DNA of 64,000 nucleotides from positions 1-64,000 of the forward strand of contig NZ_JAAIVJ010000011.1 in NCBI RefSeq assembly GCF_011008935.1, in the 5' to 3' direction. Source of the DNA: Tabrizicola oligotrophica (GTDB taxonomy: Bacteria > Pseudomonadota > Alphaproteobacteria > Rhodobacterales > Rhodobacteraceae). Shown here one piece after another: positions 44,831 through 53,760 of this stretch. The translations under genes were made by a program, and so were the position numbers. A model generated the notes under the pieces. The model did no database searches. It worked only from the letters and a program-made list of their open reading frames with translations, and was not told where the DNA came from. Position 1 is the stretch's first letter. Each line of letters starts with the position of its first letter.

Positions 44831-44859
44831 GGGTGGCAAAGCAGAGGACCAAAGACCGA

Positions 44860-46086
44860 ATGGGCAACCGCATCCTGATCACCGGCACCTATGACACCAA
44901 GGACGACGAACTGAATTACATCGCCGGGGTGATCCGCGGGCAGGGCGGCGAAGCCTTGACCATGGATGTCTCGGTCCTTGGCAATCCCACCGCCCCGACC
45001 GACTGGTCAAAGCACGACGTGGTGGCCGAGGCCGGCACGACGATCGAGGCCATCATCGCCGCGGAGGATGAAAACGTCGCCATGCAGGCCATGGCGCGGG
45101 GCGCGGCGGCGCTGGCCGCCCGCCTGCACCGTGAAGGCCGGTTCGACGGGGTTCTGGTGCTGGGCGGCTCGATGGGCACCGATCTGGCGCTCGACCTCTG
45201 CGCGGCGCTGCCCTTGGGCGTGCCGAAATACATCGTCTCGACGGTCAGCTTCTCGCCGATGATCCCGCCCGAGCGGCTGGCCGCCGATACCCAGATGATC
45301 CTCTGGGCCGGCGGGCTTTATGGCCTCAATTCGGTCTGCAAGGCCTCGCTTTCCCAAGCCGCTGGTGCAGTTCTGGGGGCTGCGCGGGCGGTGGAGGCGC
45401 CGGAGCGGAAAAAGCCGCTGATCGGCATGACCAGCTTTGGCAAGACCGTGCTGCGCTACATGACCACGCTGAAACCGGCGCTCGAGGCGCGCGGTTTTGA
45501 GGTGGCGGTGTTTCATGCCACCGGCATGGGCGGGCGGGCCTTCGAAAGCCTTGCCGCCGAGGGGGCCTTCGCCGCGGTGATGGATTTCGCGCCGCAGGAA
45601 GTGGGCAACCACCTGTTCGGCTCGGCGATTTCTGCCGGGGCCGACCGGATGGAGAATGCCGGGGCGAAGGGCATTCCGCAGATCGTCTCGATCGGCTGCT
45701 ATGACCTGATCGACTTCGTCGGCTGGCATGAGCTGCCGCCGGCCTTCAAGGACACCCCGGCCCATGCCCACAACCGCCTGCTGACCAGCGTCGTGCAAAC
45801 CGCCGAACAGCGCCGGGCGCTGGCGCGGGTGATCTGCGACAAGCTTTCACGCGCGAAGGGACCGGTGGTGTTCCTGCTGCCGGTGCAGGGCGGCAACGAA
45901 TGGGACCGCGCCGGCGGCCCGCTGTCGGACCCCGAGGCGCTGGCGGCCTTCGTGGGCGAGATGCACCGCGCCTGTCCGGCGAATGTGCAGCTGATCGACA
46001 TCGACGCCCATATCAACGATCCTGCCTTCCACGACGCCGCGCTGGCGGTGTTCGACGGCTGGCGCGCGGCCGGCGTGGTCGGCTGA
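44860..46086 (+). CDS. Tm-1-like ATP-binding domain protein (UPF0261)
   Basis: A 408-residue protein of the UPF0261 family: NRILITGTYDTKDDELNYIAGVI at the start, VLGGSMGTDLALDLCAALPLG, and GCYDLIDFVGWHELP near the end. The family is named after the tomato Tm-1 antiviral protein N-terminal domain; the bacterial role is unknown. Often a TIM-barrel partner gene adjoins; none is seen here. The ATG at 44860 fits the family N terminus and has GAGGA upstream. Co-location with amine catabolism suggests a metabolic role. A CGCCCGC/GCGGGCG hairpin follows at 46104-46122. Confidence 0.85.
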   Translation: MGNRILITGTYDTKDDELNYIAGVIRGQGGEALTMDVSVLGNPTAPTDWSKHDVVAEAGTTIEAIIAAEDENVAMQAMARGAAALAARLHREGRFDGVLVLGGSMGTDLALDLCAALPLGVPKYIVSTVSFSPMIPPERLAADTQMILWAGGLYGLNSVCKASLSQAAGAVLGAARAVEAPERKKPLIGMTSFGKTVLRYMTTLKPALEARGFEVAVFHATGMGGRAFESLAAEGAFAAVMDFAPQEVGNHLFGSAISAGADRMENAGAKGIPQIVSIGCYDLIDFVGWHELPPAFKDTPAHAHNRLLTSVVQTAEQRRALARVICDKLSRAKGPVVFLLPVQGGNEWDRAGGPLSDPEALAAFVGEMHRACPANVQLIDIDAHINDPAFHDAALAVFDGWRAAGVVG

Positions 46087-46196
46087 GGCTTATCGTCGGG
46101 CTGCGCCCGCTCTTCGCGGGCGATCCGGCAAGTCGCGCGGGCGGGGGCCGATCGGGCGTGCCTCCGGCGGGGATATTTGCACCACGTTGAAGGCGG

Positions 46197-47330
46197 TCAG
46201 GCCGGAATGCGGCTGGCGAGATATTGCGCGAATTCGAAATTCGGGCGTTCGAGATGGCTGAGCGGCCCCGGTTCGGCCATGTCGGACAAAAGCCCGCGAT
46301 AGACCTTTTCAGTGCAGCCCTTGTCCTCGACGTTCACGTCGTCGAGCAGCGCCTTGACGCTGGCCAGATGGCGTTCCGCCTGCGGATCGGCCAGCCAGTC
46401 GGCCGACATGCCCATGCCGAACAGCACATTGACATGGCCCGGCCCGTCGGGGGTCAGCGACAGATACCAGAAATAGCCCGGCGTCAGGGTGATGAGGAGC
46501 GAGGGGTAAATCGCCAGAAGCCAGGTCTTGCGCCGGTCACCGCCCGCAAGCGTGGTGTTCGACGGATGCGCCAGCGCCAGCGGTACTGTGTCGTTCTTCA
46601 GGATCCAGTGATAGTTGAAGGCGCTGGTGCCTTCCGGGCAGACCATTTCCTCCAGCTTTGATGCCCCGCCGATGGTGCCGGCATGGCACATCGGCAGGTG
46701 GTAGCTTTCCATGAAATTCTCGGCCAGCACCTTCCAGTTCGTCGCCCAGCGGAAGCTTTCGCGATAGGTCTCGGTATAGGTTGCCATGTCGAGGCCGGGG
46801 ATCAGCTCGCGCACGCCTTGCAGCGCGGTTTCGGGCGCGGGGGCGTCGGGGTTCAGCGTCACCATGATCCAGCCCTGCCAGACCTCGCAGCGCACGCGGG
46901 GCAGGGTCATGTTGTCCTTGCAGAAGCCTTCGTTCAGCGTCATGGCGGGGGCGCCGCGCAGGGTGCCGTCAAGGTTGTAGGTCCAGGCGTGGTAGGGGCA
47001 GACGATGGAGCGGGCATGGCCGCGGCCTTCCAGCAGCGTCGACATGCGGTGCCGGCAGACGTTCGACATCGCCTTGATCTGCCCGTCGCGGTCGCGCAGC
47101 ACGATCACCGGCTCTCCGGCGAGCTTCAGCGTCAGATAGTCGCCGGGGTTGGGCAGGGTTTCGGCCCGACCGGCGCAGACCCAGTCCTTGGCGAAGACGT
47201 GCTTTTGTTCCAGCGCCAGGAATTCCTCGGTGGTGTAGACCGATTTCGGCATGGCGCGGGCACGGGTGAAGGGCACCGACACGTTGTCATGCAACTCTCG
47301 GGCGGGGCTGATGCGGGCGTGGCTGGTCAT
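46197..47330 (-). CDS. Rieske non-heme iron oxygenase, alpha subunit type
   Basis: A 377-residue oxygenase. The Rieske [2Fe-2S] site is CRHRMS with CPYHAW (pattern C-x-H...C-x2-H), and the mononuclear iron site is NWKVLAENFMESYHLPMCH, giving two His and a later Asp. Size and layout resemble choline monooxygenase, carnitine oxygenase and betaine demethylase types as well as ring hydroxylases. The divergent BetI-like regulator favours a quaternary amine or betaine. No reductase component gene adjoins. The ATG at 47330 fits the family start. Confidence 0.88.
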   Translation of the reverse strand: MTSHARISPARELHDNVSVPFTRARAMPKSVYTTEEFLALEQKHVFAKDWVCAGRAETLPNPGDYLTLKLAGEPVIVLRDRDGQIKAMSNVCRHRMSTLLEGRGHARSIVCPYHAWTYNLDGTLRGAPAMTLNEGFCKDNMTLPRVRCEVWQGWIMVTLNPDAPAPETALQGVRELIPGLDMATYTETYRESFRWATNWKVLAENFMESYHLPMCHAGTIGGASKLEEMVCPEGTSAFNYHWILKNDTVPLALAHPSNTTLAGGDRRKTWLLAIYPSLLITLTPGYFWYLSLTPDGPGHVNVLFGMGMSADWLADPQAERHLASVKALLDDVNVEDKGCTEKVYRGLLSDMAEPGPLSHLERPNFEFAQYLASRIPA

Positions 47331-47500
47331 GGCGGGTCCTGTTGCTGTGCGCGATGTGGTGAGGATGCGGCCATCGACGGCAAAAGGAAATGAAGGATTT
47401 TCTAACCGCTTCTGAGGGCCTGCCTATGCGGCGCTTTGGTCGGGCTTCCCTGATGCGGGGGCATCGGGTTAGACAGAAGCGGATGGAGGAAGAGAGTGTC

Positions 47501-48151
47501 ATGCAGGATCTGTCCGAAAGCCGGCCGGCCGGTCCGCGCAAGCTGTCGCGCGCCGCGCGCCGGGTGCAGTTGATCGAGGCCACGATCGAGGTCATCGCCG
47601 AGCGCGGCTTTGCCCGCACCACGCTGTCGGATGTTGCCGGGCGTGCCGGGCTTTCGCATGGGTTGGTGAATTTTCACTTTGAAAGCAAGGACCTGCTGCT
47701 TTCCGAAACGCTCTCCTACCTGTCGGAAGAATACCGGGAGAACTGGACCAGGACGCTGGCCGAGGCGGGGCCGCGTCCGGCACACCAGCTGGACGCGCTG
47801 TTCCGGGCCGATTTCTCGCCGCACCTGTTCACGCCGGCGCGGCTGGCCGCCTGGGTGGCCTTCTGGGGCGAGGCGCAGAGCCGCCCGCTTTACCGTGAGA
47901 AATGCGGCGCCAATGACGATGACTATGCCGACCGCCGCGAGGCGATCTGCGCGGCGCTGATCGCCGAGGGCGGCTATGCCGGCGATGCCGCGCGGATTTC
48001 CCGCGCGCTGCGGCTGGTGACGGAAGGGGTCTGGATGGATCTCGTCATCATGGAACAGCCCTATTCCCGCGACGAGGCGCTGGCGACGGCACGCTGCGCG
48101 GCGGCGGCGTTCTTTCCGCGGCACTTCTCGCCGGAGGGTTGTCTGGACTGA
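47501..48151 (+). CDS. TetR family regulator, BetI-like
   Basis: A 216-residue regulator. The N-terminal helix-turn-helix (RRVQLIEATIEVIAERGFARTTLSDVAGRAGLSHGLVNFHFESKDLL) closely follows BetI, the choline-responsive repressor, including GLVNFHF. The ATG at 47501 has GGAGGAAGAG in front, better than the ATGs at 47390 and 47483. It is divergent from the Rieske oxygenase, which it likely controls. Confidence 0.88.
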   Translation: MQDLSESRPAGPRKLSRAARRVQLIEATIEVIAERGFARTTLSDVAGRAGLSHGLVNFHFESKDLLLSETLSYLSEEYRENWTRTLAEAGPRPAHQLDALFRADFSPHLFTPARLAAWVAFWGEAQSRPLYREKCGANDDDYADRREAICAALIAEGGYAGDAARISRALRLVTEGVWMDLVIMEQPYSRDEALATARCAAAAFFPRHFSPEGCLD

Positions 48152-48157
48152 CCGGGG

Positions 48158-48529
48158 TCAGACCCGCCAATAGGCGTTCTGGCCGGTCGGGGGCAGCACG
48201 AGGATCATCCGCCAGCCGTCCTGCAGGCCGACATGGATGCGCTCATATCCCATCAGCCCTTCGACCAGCGCCGCGGCATAGGCGTCGTCGGGGCGGTCCG
48301 CCTGCGCCAGAAGCAGCAGCGGCGAGGCCCCCCGCGCCAGCGTGGCGGCAATGGCGCGCGCGCCCGCGGCATGCAGCCGCGCCGTCGCCGCCGGATCGGC
48401 CCCGGCCTCAGCGCCGAGACCATGCAGGACGCAGCCTGCGTCGCGCGCGGCGCGGTCGGGGTCCGCGGCGGTGTGCAGCGCACTCAGGAACGCATCGGGC
48501 TGGAGGGAGGGATCGGGCAGGGCGGTCAT
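48158..48529 (-). CDS. Hypothetical protein
   Basis: A 123-residue frame with codon bias like that of its neighbours, ending GYERIHVGLQDGWRMILVLPPTGQNAYWRV. I do not recognise it. It is predicted soluble, Ala-rich and helical in the middle (AARLHAAGARAIAATLARG). It converges on the TetR gene with six bases between. The opposite strand also carries open frames, so the gene is probable, not certain. Confidence 0.5.
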   Translation of the reverse strand: MTALPDPSLQPDAFLSALHTAADPDRAARDAGCVLHGLGAEAGADPAATARLHAAGARAIAATLARGASPLLLLAQADRPDDAYAAALVEGLMGYERIHVGLQDGWRMILVLPPTGQNAYWRV

Positions 48530-48627
48530 GATGCGGCTTTCCTATCCTGCCGCAGTCCGGCGCACAACTGGTCCGTCGGGCGGCCCGATTGCCGGCCCGT
48601 CCGCAGGGCGGGGCAGGCGGGGATGCG

Positions 48628-48660
48628 CTGGACCTAACGGCACGATTGCTCTGGTCCTAA
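48628..48660 (+). promoter_or_regulatory. Paired TauR-type boxes before tpa
   Basis: CTGGACCTAA (48628-48637) and CTGGTCCTAA (48651-48660) are direct repeats 23 bp apart start to start. From memory, TauR of Rhodobacter capsulatus binds direct repeats of CTGGACYTAA; the first copy fits this exactly and the second with one change. A similar pair with the same 23-bp period lies before xsc. Confidence 0.75.
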
Positions 48661-48738
48661 GGCAAATCCCGGCTTTCCCCGATGATGCCAGTCATCATCA
48701 GGCCGCCTTGCGCGGCGCATTGCCTATGAGGGGACGCC

Positions 48739-50118
48739 ATGGAAGGCTACGCATCCGCCAATGACATCTCGGCCGTGGTCGAGGCCGACAAGAAGCACGT
48801 CTGGCACCACCTGATCCAGCACAAGATGTTCGAGACCGTCGATCCGCGCGTGATCGTCGAGGGCAAGGGCCTGCGGGTCTGGGACGCCAAGGGCAAGGAA
48901 TACATCGATGCCGTTTCCGGCGCGGTCTGGACGGTGAACGTCGGCTATGGCCGCGAGTCGATCGCCAATGTAGTGCGCGACCAGCTGGTCAAGATGAACT
49001 ACTTTGCCGGTGTCGGCGGCTCGATTCCCGGTGCGCTGTTCGCCGAAAAGCTGATCTCGAAGATGCCGGGGATGTCCCGCGTCTATTATTCGAACTCGGG
49101 CTCCGAGGCGAACGAGAAGGTCTACAAGATGGTCCGCCAGATTTCGCACAATGTGCATGGCGGCAAGAAGTGGAAGATCCTCTACCGTGAGCGTGACTAT
49201 CACGGCACCACCATCGGCGCGCTGGCGACCTCGGGTCAGGCCGAACGCGCCGCGCAGTACGGACCCTACCCGGACGGTTTCGTCATGGTGCCGCACTGCC
49301 TTGAGTACCGCAAGCAGTGGGATGTCGAGAACTATGGCGAGCGCGCGGCGGATGCGATCGAGGAAGTCATCCTGCGCGAAGGCCCCGACACCGTTGGCGC
49401 CATCGTGCTGGAACCCGTCACCGCCGGCGGTGGCGTGATCGTTCCGCCGAAAGGCTATTGGGAGCGGGTTCAGGAAATCTGCAAGAAATACAACGTCCTG
49501 CTGCACATTGATGAAGTGGTTTGCGGCGTGGGCCGCACCGGGGTCTGGTTCGGCTATCAGAACTACGGCATCAAGCCCGATTTCGTGACCATGGCCAAGG
49601 GCGTCGCCTCGGGCTATGCCGCGATTTCCTGCACCGTGACGACCGAGGCAGTGTTCGATCTCTTCAAGGCCAATTCGGCTGACCCGATGAGCTATTTCCG
49701 CGACATCTCGACCTTCGGCGGCTGCACCTCCGGCCCCGCCGCGGCGCTGGAGAACATGCGCATCATCGAGGATGAGAACCTGCTCGACAACACCCTGCGG
49801 ATGGGCAAGCGGACGGTCGACAACCTGAATGCCCTGATGGAAAAGCATAAAGTCATCGGCGATGTGCGCGGCGCGGGCCTGTTCTGCGGCGCCGAACTGG
49901 TCGCCGACCGCAAGACCAAAGAGCCGGCGGACGAAAAGAAGGTCGCCGCCGTCGTGGCCGAGTGCAATGCACAGGGCGTCATCATCGGCATGACCAACCG
50001 CAGCTTGCCGGGGCTGAACAACACGCTCTGCCTGTCGCCGGCGCTGATCGCGACGCCCGACGATATCGACGCCATCACCGGCGCCATCGACAAGGCCCTG
50101 ACCAAGGTCTTCGGCTGA
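48739..50118 (+). CDS. tpa: Taurine--pyruvate aminotransferase
   Basis: A 459-residue class III PLP aminotransferase converting taurine and pyruvate to sulfoacetaldehyde and alanine. Blocks: VWHHLIQHKMFETVDPRVIVEGKG, VYYSNSGSEANEKVYKMVRQI, LLHIDEVVCGVGRTG and DFVTMAKGVASGYAAIS with the PLP Lys. Identity as Tpa is supported by family layout and by the xsc and tauR genes downstream. GAGGGGA precedes the ATG at 48739. No TauABC importer lies here, so uptake must be encoded elsewhere. Confidence 0.92.
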   Translation: MEGYASANDISAVVEADKKHVWHHLIQHKMFETVDPRVIVEGKGLRVWDAKGKEYIDAVSGAVWTVNVGYGRESIANVVRDQLVKMNYFAGVGGSIPGALFAEKLISKMPGMSRVYYSNSGSEANEKVYKMVRQISHNVHGGKKWKILYRERDYHGTTIGALATSGQAERAAQYGPYPDGFVMVPHCLEYRKQWDVENYGERAADAIEEVILREGPDTVGAIVLEPVTAGGGVIVPPKGYWERVQEICKKYNVLLHIDEVVCGVGRTGVWFGYQNYGIKPDFVTMAKGVASGYAAISCTVTTEAVFDLFKANSADPMSYFRDISTFGGCTSGPAAALENMRIIEDENLLDNTLRMGKRTVDNLNALMEKHKVIGDVRGAGLFCGAELVADRKTKEPADEKKVAAVVAECNAQGVIIGMTNRSLPGLNNTLCLSPALIATPDDIDAITGAIDKALTKVFG

Positions 50119-50138
50119 TCCCGGTCTGACCGCAATGC

Positions 50139-50179
50139 ACCCGCGCCCGTGCAAGACACGGGCGCGGGTTTTCCTTTTT
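50139..50179 (+). terminator. Rho-independent terminator after tpa
   Basis: A perfect 13-bp stem ACCCGCGCCCGTG / CACGGGCGCGGGT (50139-50151 and 50157-50169) followed by TTTCCTTTTT. Further on (50208-50276) two head-to-head dispersed blocks form an ACCACRTTGAAGG palindrome and a GC hairpin. Confidence 0.85.
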
Positions 50180-50346
50180 GTCGGCTTCGCCTCCCCCAGG
50201 TTATTTTCCACCACGTTGAAGGCCTTCAATGTGGTTCAAATATCCTCGGGGGGTGCGGGGGGCGAAGCGCCCCCGCGGCGGCGCTTGACAGGGGCGGGCG
50301 GCCGCAGTCTTGATAGGTCCAGCCACATCGGCGATTTGAGGCCAGT

Positions 50347-51813
50347 ATGTCGATCCCGCCCGAAGCCTTCGTCCTGCCCCCCGCCACGCGCGGCTCGCTG
50401 CAGCAGCGCATCCGGCAGATGGTCACCGAAGGCGTGCTTGCCGGGCGGTTCCGGGCCGGGCAGAAGATGCCCTCGTCGCGCGGGCTGGCGCAGCATCTGG
50501 GCATCAGCCGCATCACCGTGACGCTGGCCTATGCCGAGCTGGTCAGTTCCGACTATCTGACGGCGCGCGGCCGCTCGGGCTATTACGTCTCCGACTCGGC
50601 GCCGCGCGCGCCCGAGGTGCCGCTGCGCGCCCCACGGGTCGAAAGCGCTGAATTCCAGCGTTTGATTGCCGGGCGGTTTCAGGGGCTGGCGCAGATCGAC
50701 CGCCCGGCTGACTGGGAGGCCTATCCGCACAACTTCATCTATGGTCAGGCCGACCCGAGCCTGTTCGATCACCAGAACTGGCGGCTTTGCGCCGTGCGGG
50801 CGCTGGGGCGCAAGGATTTCGCGGCGCTGACGCAGGATTACTACGACCGCGACGATCCGCTGCTGATCGAGCATGTGTTGCGCACCATCCTGCCGCGCCG
50901 GGGGATTGCGGCGGGCGAGGATGAGGTGCTGCTGACGCTCGGGGCGCAGAACGGGCTGTGGATCACGGCGCAGGTGCTGTTGGGGCAGGGCCGGCGCGGG
51001 GCGATTGAAAACCCGGGCTATTCCGGGTTGCGCGGCATCCTGTCCGCCTCGGGGACCGAGACGGTGAATGTCGATATCGACGCCGACGGTTTGCCCCCCG
51101 ACGCCATTCCGAAGGGCGTGGATGTGGTCTTTACCACGGCGAGCCACCAATGCCCGACCAATGCCACCATGCCGCTTGAACGCCGTCTGGCGCTCTTGGA
51201 CGCGGCGGGGCGTGAAGGCTTTGTCATCGTCGAGGATGATTACGAATTCGAGATGTCCTTCCTGAAGCCCGTCTCGCCCGCCCTGAAGTCCTTGGATACC
51301 GAGGGGCGGGTGGTCTATGTCGGCTCCTTCTCGAAATCGGTGTTTCCGGGGATGCGGCTGGGCTATCTCGTCGGCCCGCCGAGTTTCATCAAGGCCGCCC
51401 GCGCGCTCCGGTTGATGATGCTGCGCCATCCGCCGGGGCATATCCAGCGCACCATGGCCTATTTCCTGTCGCTGGGCCATTACGACAGCCTGATCAACCG
51501 GATGCGCAACGCCTATCGCCGGCGCCGGCAGGTGATGGAGGAGGCGATCCTGACCCATGGGTTGAGCGTCGCGGGGCAGGGCGGCTTTGGCGGATCGTCG
51601 TTCTGGATGAAGGCGCCGGAGAGCGTGGACACCGAGGTTCTGGCCGAACGCCTGCGGGCCGAGGGGGTGCTGCTGGAGCCGGGGCGGGCCTTCTTCGACC
51701 CCGCCCGCCCGGTGCGCAACCATTACCGGCTGGCCTATTCCTCCTCGACGCCGGTGCGGATTCCGGAAGGTGTGGCCAAGATTGCCAGCGGCATCGCGCG
51801 CGGTCTTGGGTAA
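50347..51813 (+). CDS. tauR: MocR/GntR-type taurine regulator TauR
   Basis: A 488-residue regulator with an N-terminal GntR winged helix (residues about 12-80, LQQRIRQMVTEGVLAGRFRAG and RITVTLAYAELVSSDYL) and a C-terminal aminotransferase-like domain with the PLP Lys in VGSFSKSVFPGMRLGYLVG. It lies between tpa and xsc, both of which have paired CTGG-N-CCTAA-like boxes, so it is the likely activator of taurine use. Confidence 0.88.
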   Translation: MSIPPEAFVLPPATRGSLQQRIRQMVTEGVLAGRFRAGQKMPSSRGLAQHLGISRITVTLAYAELVSSDYLTARGRSGYYVSDSAPRAPEVPLRAPRVESAEFQRLIAGRFQGLAQIDRPADWEAYPHNFIYGQADPSLFDHQNWRLCAVRALGRKDFAALTQDYYDRDDPLLIEHVLRTILPRRGIAAGEDEVLLTLGAQNGLWITAQVLLGQGRRGAIENPGYSGLRGILSASGTETVNVDIDADGLPPDAIPKGVDVVFTTASHQCPTNATMPLERRLALLDAAGREGFVIVEDDYEFEMSFLKPVSPALKSLDTEGRVVYVGSFSKSVFPGMRLGYLVGPPSFIKAARALRLMMLRHPPGHIQRTMAYFLSLGHYDSLINRMRNAYRRRRQVMEEAILTHGLSVAGQGGFGGSSFWMKAPESVDTEVLAERLRAEGVLLEPGRAFFDPARPVRNHYRLAYSSSTPVRIPEGVAKIASGIARGLG

Positions 51814-51870
51814 GATGTTGAAAAGGCGTGGGAAACTGACGTTTCCTATGCTGCGTTGCGGCAAGGCCAT

Positions 51871-51903
51871 CTGGCGCTATCGGGCCGAATTGACTGGCCC
51901 TAA
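51871..51903 (+). promoter_or_regulatory. Paired TauR-type boxes before xsc
   Basis: CTGGCGCTAT (51871-51880) and CTGGCCCTAA (51894-51903), direct repeats exactly 23 bp apart as before tpa. The first is the weaker match. The pair is 82 bp upstream of the xsc ATG. Confidence 0.7.
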
Positions 51904-51984
51904 GCCGGACCTGCCGGCGGCGCTACACAGGGGGCAGACCTCGCCCGGACAGCGGGCCAGCCACGCCATGACAGGAGTTTCGCC

Positions 51985-53760
51985 ATGAAGATGACCACCG
52001 AAGAAGCCTTTGTGAAAGTGTTGCAGATGCACGGCATCGAGCATGCCTTCGGCATCATCGGCTCGGCCTTCATGCCGATCTCGGATCTGTTCCCGAAGGC
52101 CGGCATCCAGTTCTGGGATTGCGCGCATGAAGGTTCGGGCGGGATGATGGCGGATGGCTACACCCGTGTCACCGGCAAGATGTCGATGATGATCGCGCAG
52201 AACGGGCCGGGGATCACCAACTTCGTCACCGCGGTGAAAACCGCCTACTGGAACCACACGCCCTTGTTGCTTGTCACGCCGCAGGCGGCCAACAAAACCA
52301 TCGGGCAGGGCGGCTTTCAGGAAGTCGAGCAGATGGCCCTCTTCAAGGACATGGTCTGCTATCAGGAGGAGGTGCGCGACCCCAGCCGCGTGGCCGAAGT
52401 GCTGAACCGGGTGATCCTGCAGGCCAAGCGCCAGTCGGCCCCGGCGCAGATCAACTTCCCCCGCGATTTCTTCACGCAGGTCATTGATATCGACCTGCCC
52501 GCGGTGGTGGAGTTCGAGCGCCCCTCGGGCGGCGAGGAGGCGATGGCGCAGGCGGCGGCCTTGCTGTCATCGGCGAAATTCCCGGTGATCCTGAACGGCG
52601 CCGGCGTGGTGCTGGCAGGCGCCATTCCGGCCTCGATGGCGCTGGCCGAGCGTCTCGATGCGCCGGTCTGTGTCGGTTATCAGCACAATGACGCCTTCCC
52701 CGGCTCGCATCCGCTGTTCGCGGGGCCCTTGGGCTATAACGGCTCGAAGGCGGGGATGGAGCTGATCCAGCAGGCCGATGTCGTGCTGGCGCTTGGCACG
52801 CGGCTCAATCCGTTCTCCACCCTGCCGGGCTATGGGCTGGATTACTGGCCGAAGGACGCGAAGATCATTCAGGTCGACCTGAACCCCAACCGCATCGGTC
52901 TGACCAAGAAGGTCACGGTCGGCATTGTGGGGGATGCGAAGAAGGTCGCGGAAGGCATTCTTGCACGTTTGACCAAAACGGCGGGAGATGCCGGGCGTGC
53001 AGGCCGCAAGGCGCTGATCGCGCAGAAGAAATCGGCCTGGGCGCAGGCGCTTTCCGGCATGGACCACGAGGACGACGATCCCGGCACCAGCTGGAACCAA
53101 CGCGCCCGCGCCGCCAAGCCCGAGTGGATGAGCCCGCGCATGGCCTGGCGCGCGATCACCGCGGCGCTGCCGAAGGATGTCATCACCTCGTCCGACATCG
53201 GCAACAACTGCGCCATCGGCAACGCTTACCCGACCTTCGAGACGGGGCGCAAATACCTTGCGCCGGGCCTGTTCGGCCCCTGCGGCTATGGCCTGCCCTC
53301 GATCATCGGCGCCAAGATCGGCTGCCCGGATGTGCCGGTGGTCGGCTTTGCCGGCGACGGGGCCTTTGGCATTGCGGTGACGGAACTGACCGCAATCGGC
53401 CGCGAGGAATGGCCGGCGATCACCATGGTGGTGTTCCGCAACTACCAGTGGGGCGCGGAAAAGCGCAACTCGACGCTGTGGTATGACGACAATTTCGTCG
53501 GCACGGAACTCGACAACAACGTGACCTATGCCGGCATCGCCCGCGCCTGCGGCCTTCAGGGCGTGCAGGCCCGCACGATGGACGAACTGACCGCCGCCCT
53601 GCGCAAGGCGGTGGACGACCAGATGACCCATGGCAAGACCACGCTGATCGAGGCGCTGATCAATCAGGAACTTGGCGAGCCCTTCCGCCGTGATGCGATG
53701 AAAAAGCCGGTCGCGGTGGCGGGGATTTCCAAAGCCGACATGCGGGTGCAGAAGGTATGA
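51985..53760 (+). CDS. xsc: Sulfoacetaldehyde acetyltransferase
   Basis: A 591-residue thiamine diphosphate enzyme that turns sulfoacetaldehyde and phosphate into acetyl phosphate and sulfite. The catalytic Glu49 is in CAHEGSGGMMADG; the ThDP-Mg motif is GFAGDGAFG...FRNYQWG. Identification as Xsc over acetolactate synthase rests on the TTEEAFVKVLQMHGIEHAFGIIGSAFMP start and the taurine context. It heads a tight operon: its stop overlaps the exporter gene (ATGA). Confidence 0.95.
   Translation: MKMTTEEAFVKVLQMHGIEHAFGIIGSAFMPISDLFPKAGIQFWDCAHEGSGGMMADGYTRVTGKMSMMIAQNGPGITNFVTAVKTAYWNHTPLLLVTPQAANKTIGQGGFQEVEQMALFKDMVCYQEEVRDPSRVAEVLNRVILQAKRQSAPAQINFPRDFFTQVIDIDLPAVVEFERPSGGEEAMAQAAALLSSAKFPVILNGAGVVLAGAIPASMALAERLDAPVCVGYQHNDAFPGSHPLFAGPLGYNGSKAGMELIQQADVVLALGTRLNPFSTLPGYGLDYWPKDAKIIQVDLNPNRIGLTKKVTVGIVGDAKKVAEGILARLTKTAGDAGRAGRKALIAQKKSAWAQALSGMDHEDDDPGTSWNQRARAAKPEWMSPRMAWRAITAALPKDVITSSDIGNNCAIGNAYPTFETGRKYLAPGLFGPCGYGLPSIIGAKIGCPDVPVVGFAGDGAFGIAVTELTAIGREEWPAITMVVFRNYQWGAEKRNSTLWYDDNFVGTELDNNVTYAGIARACGLQGVQARTMDELTAALRKAVDDQMTHGKTTLIEALINQELGEPFRRDAMKKPVAVAGISKADMRVQKV

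Noticed and set aside
48724-50229. 501-codon open frame opposite tpa
   Set aside because: Antisense shadow of tpa with no recognisable family.
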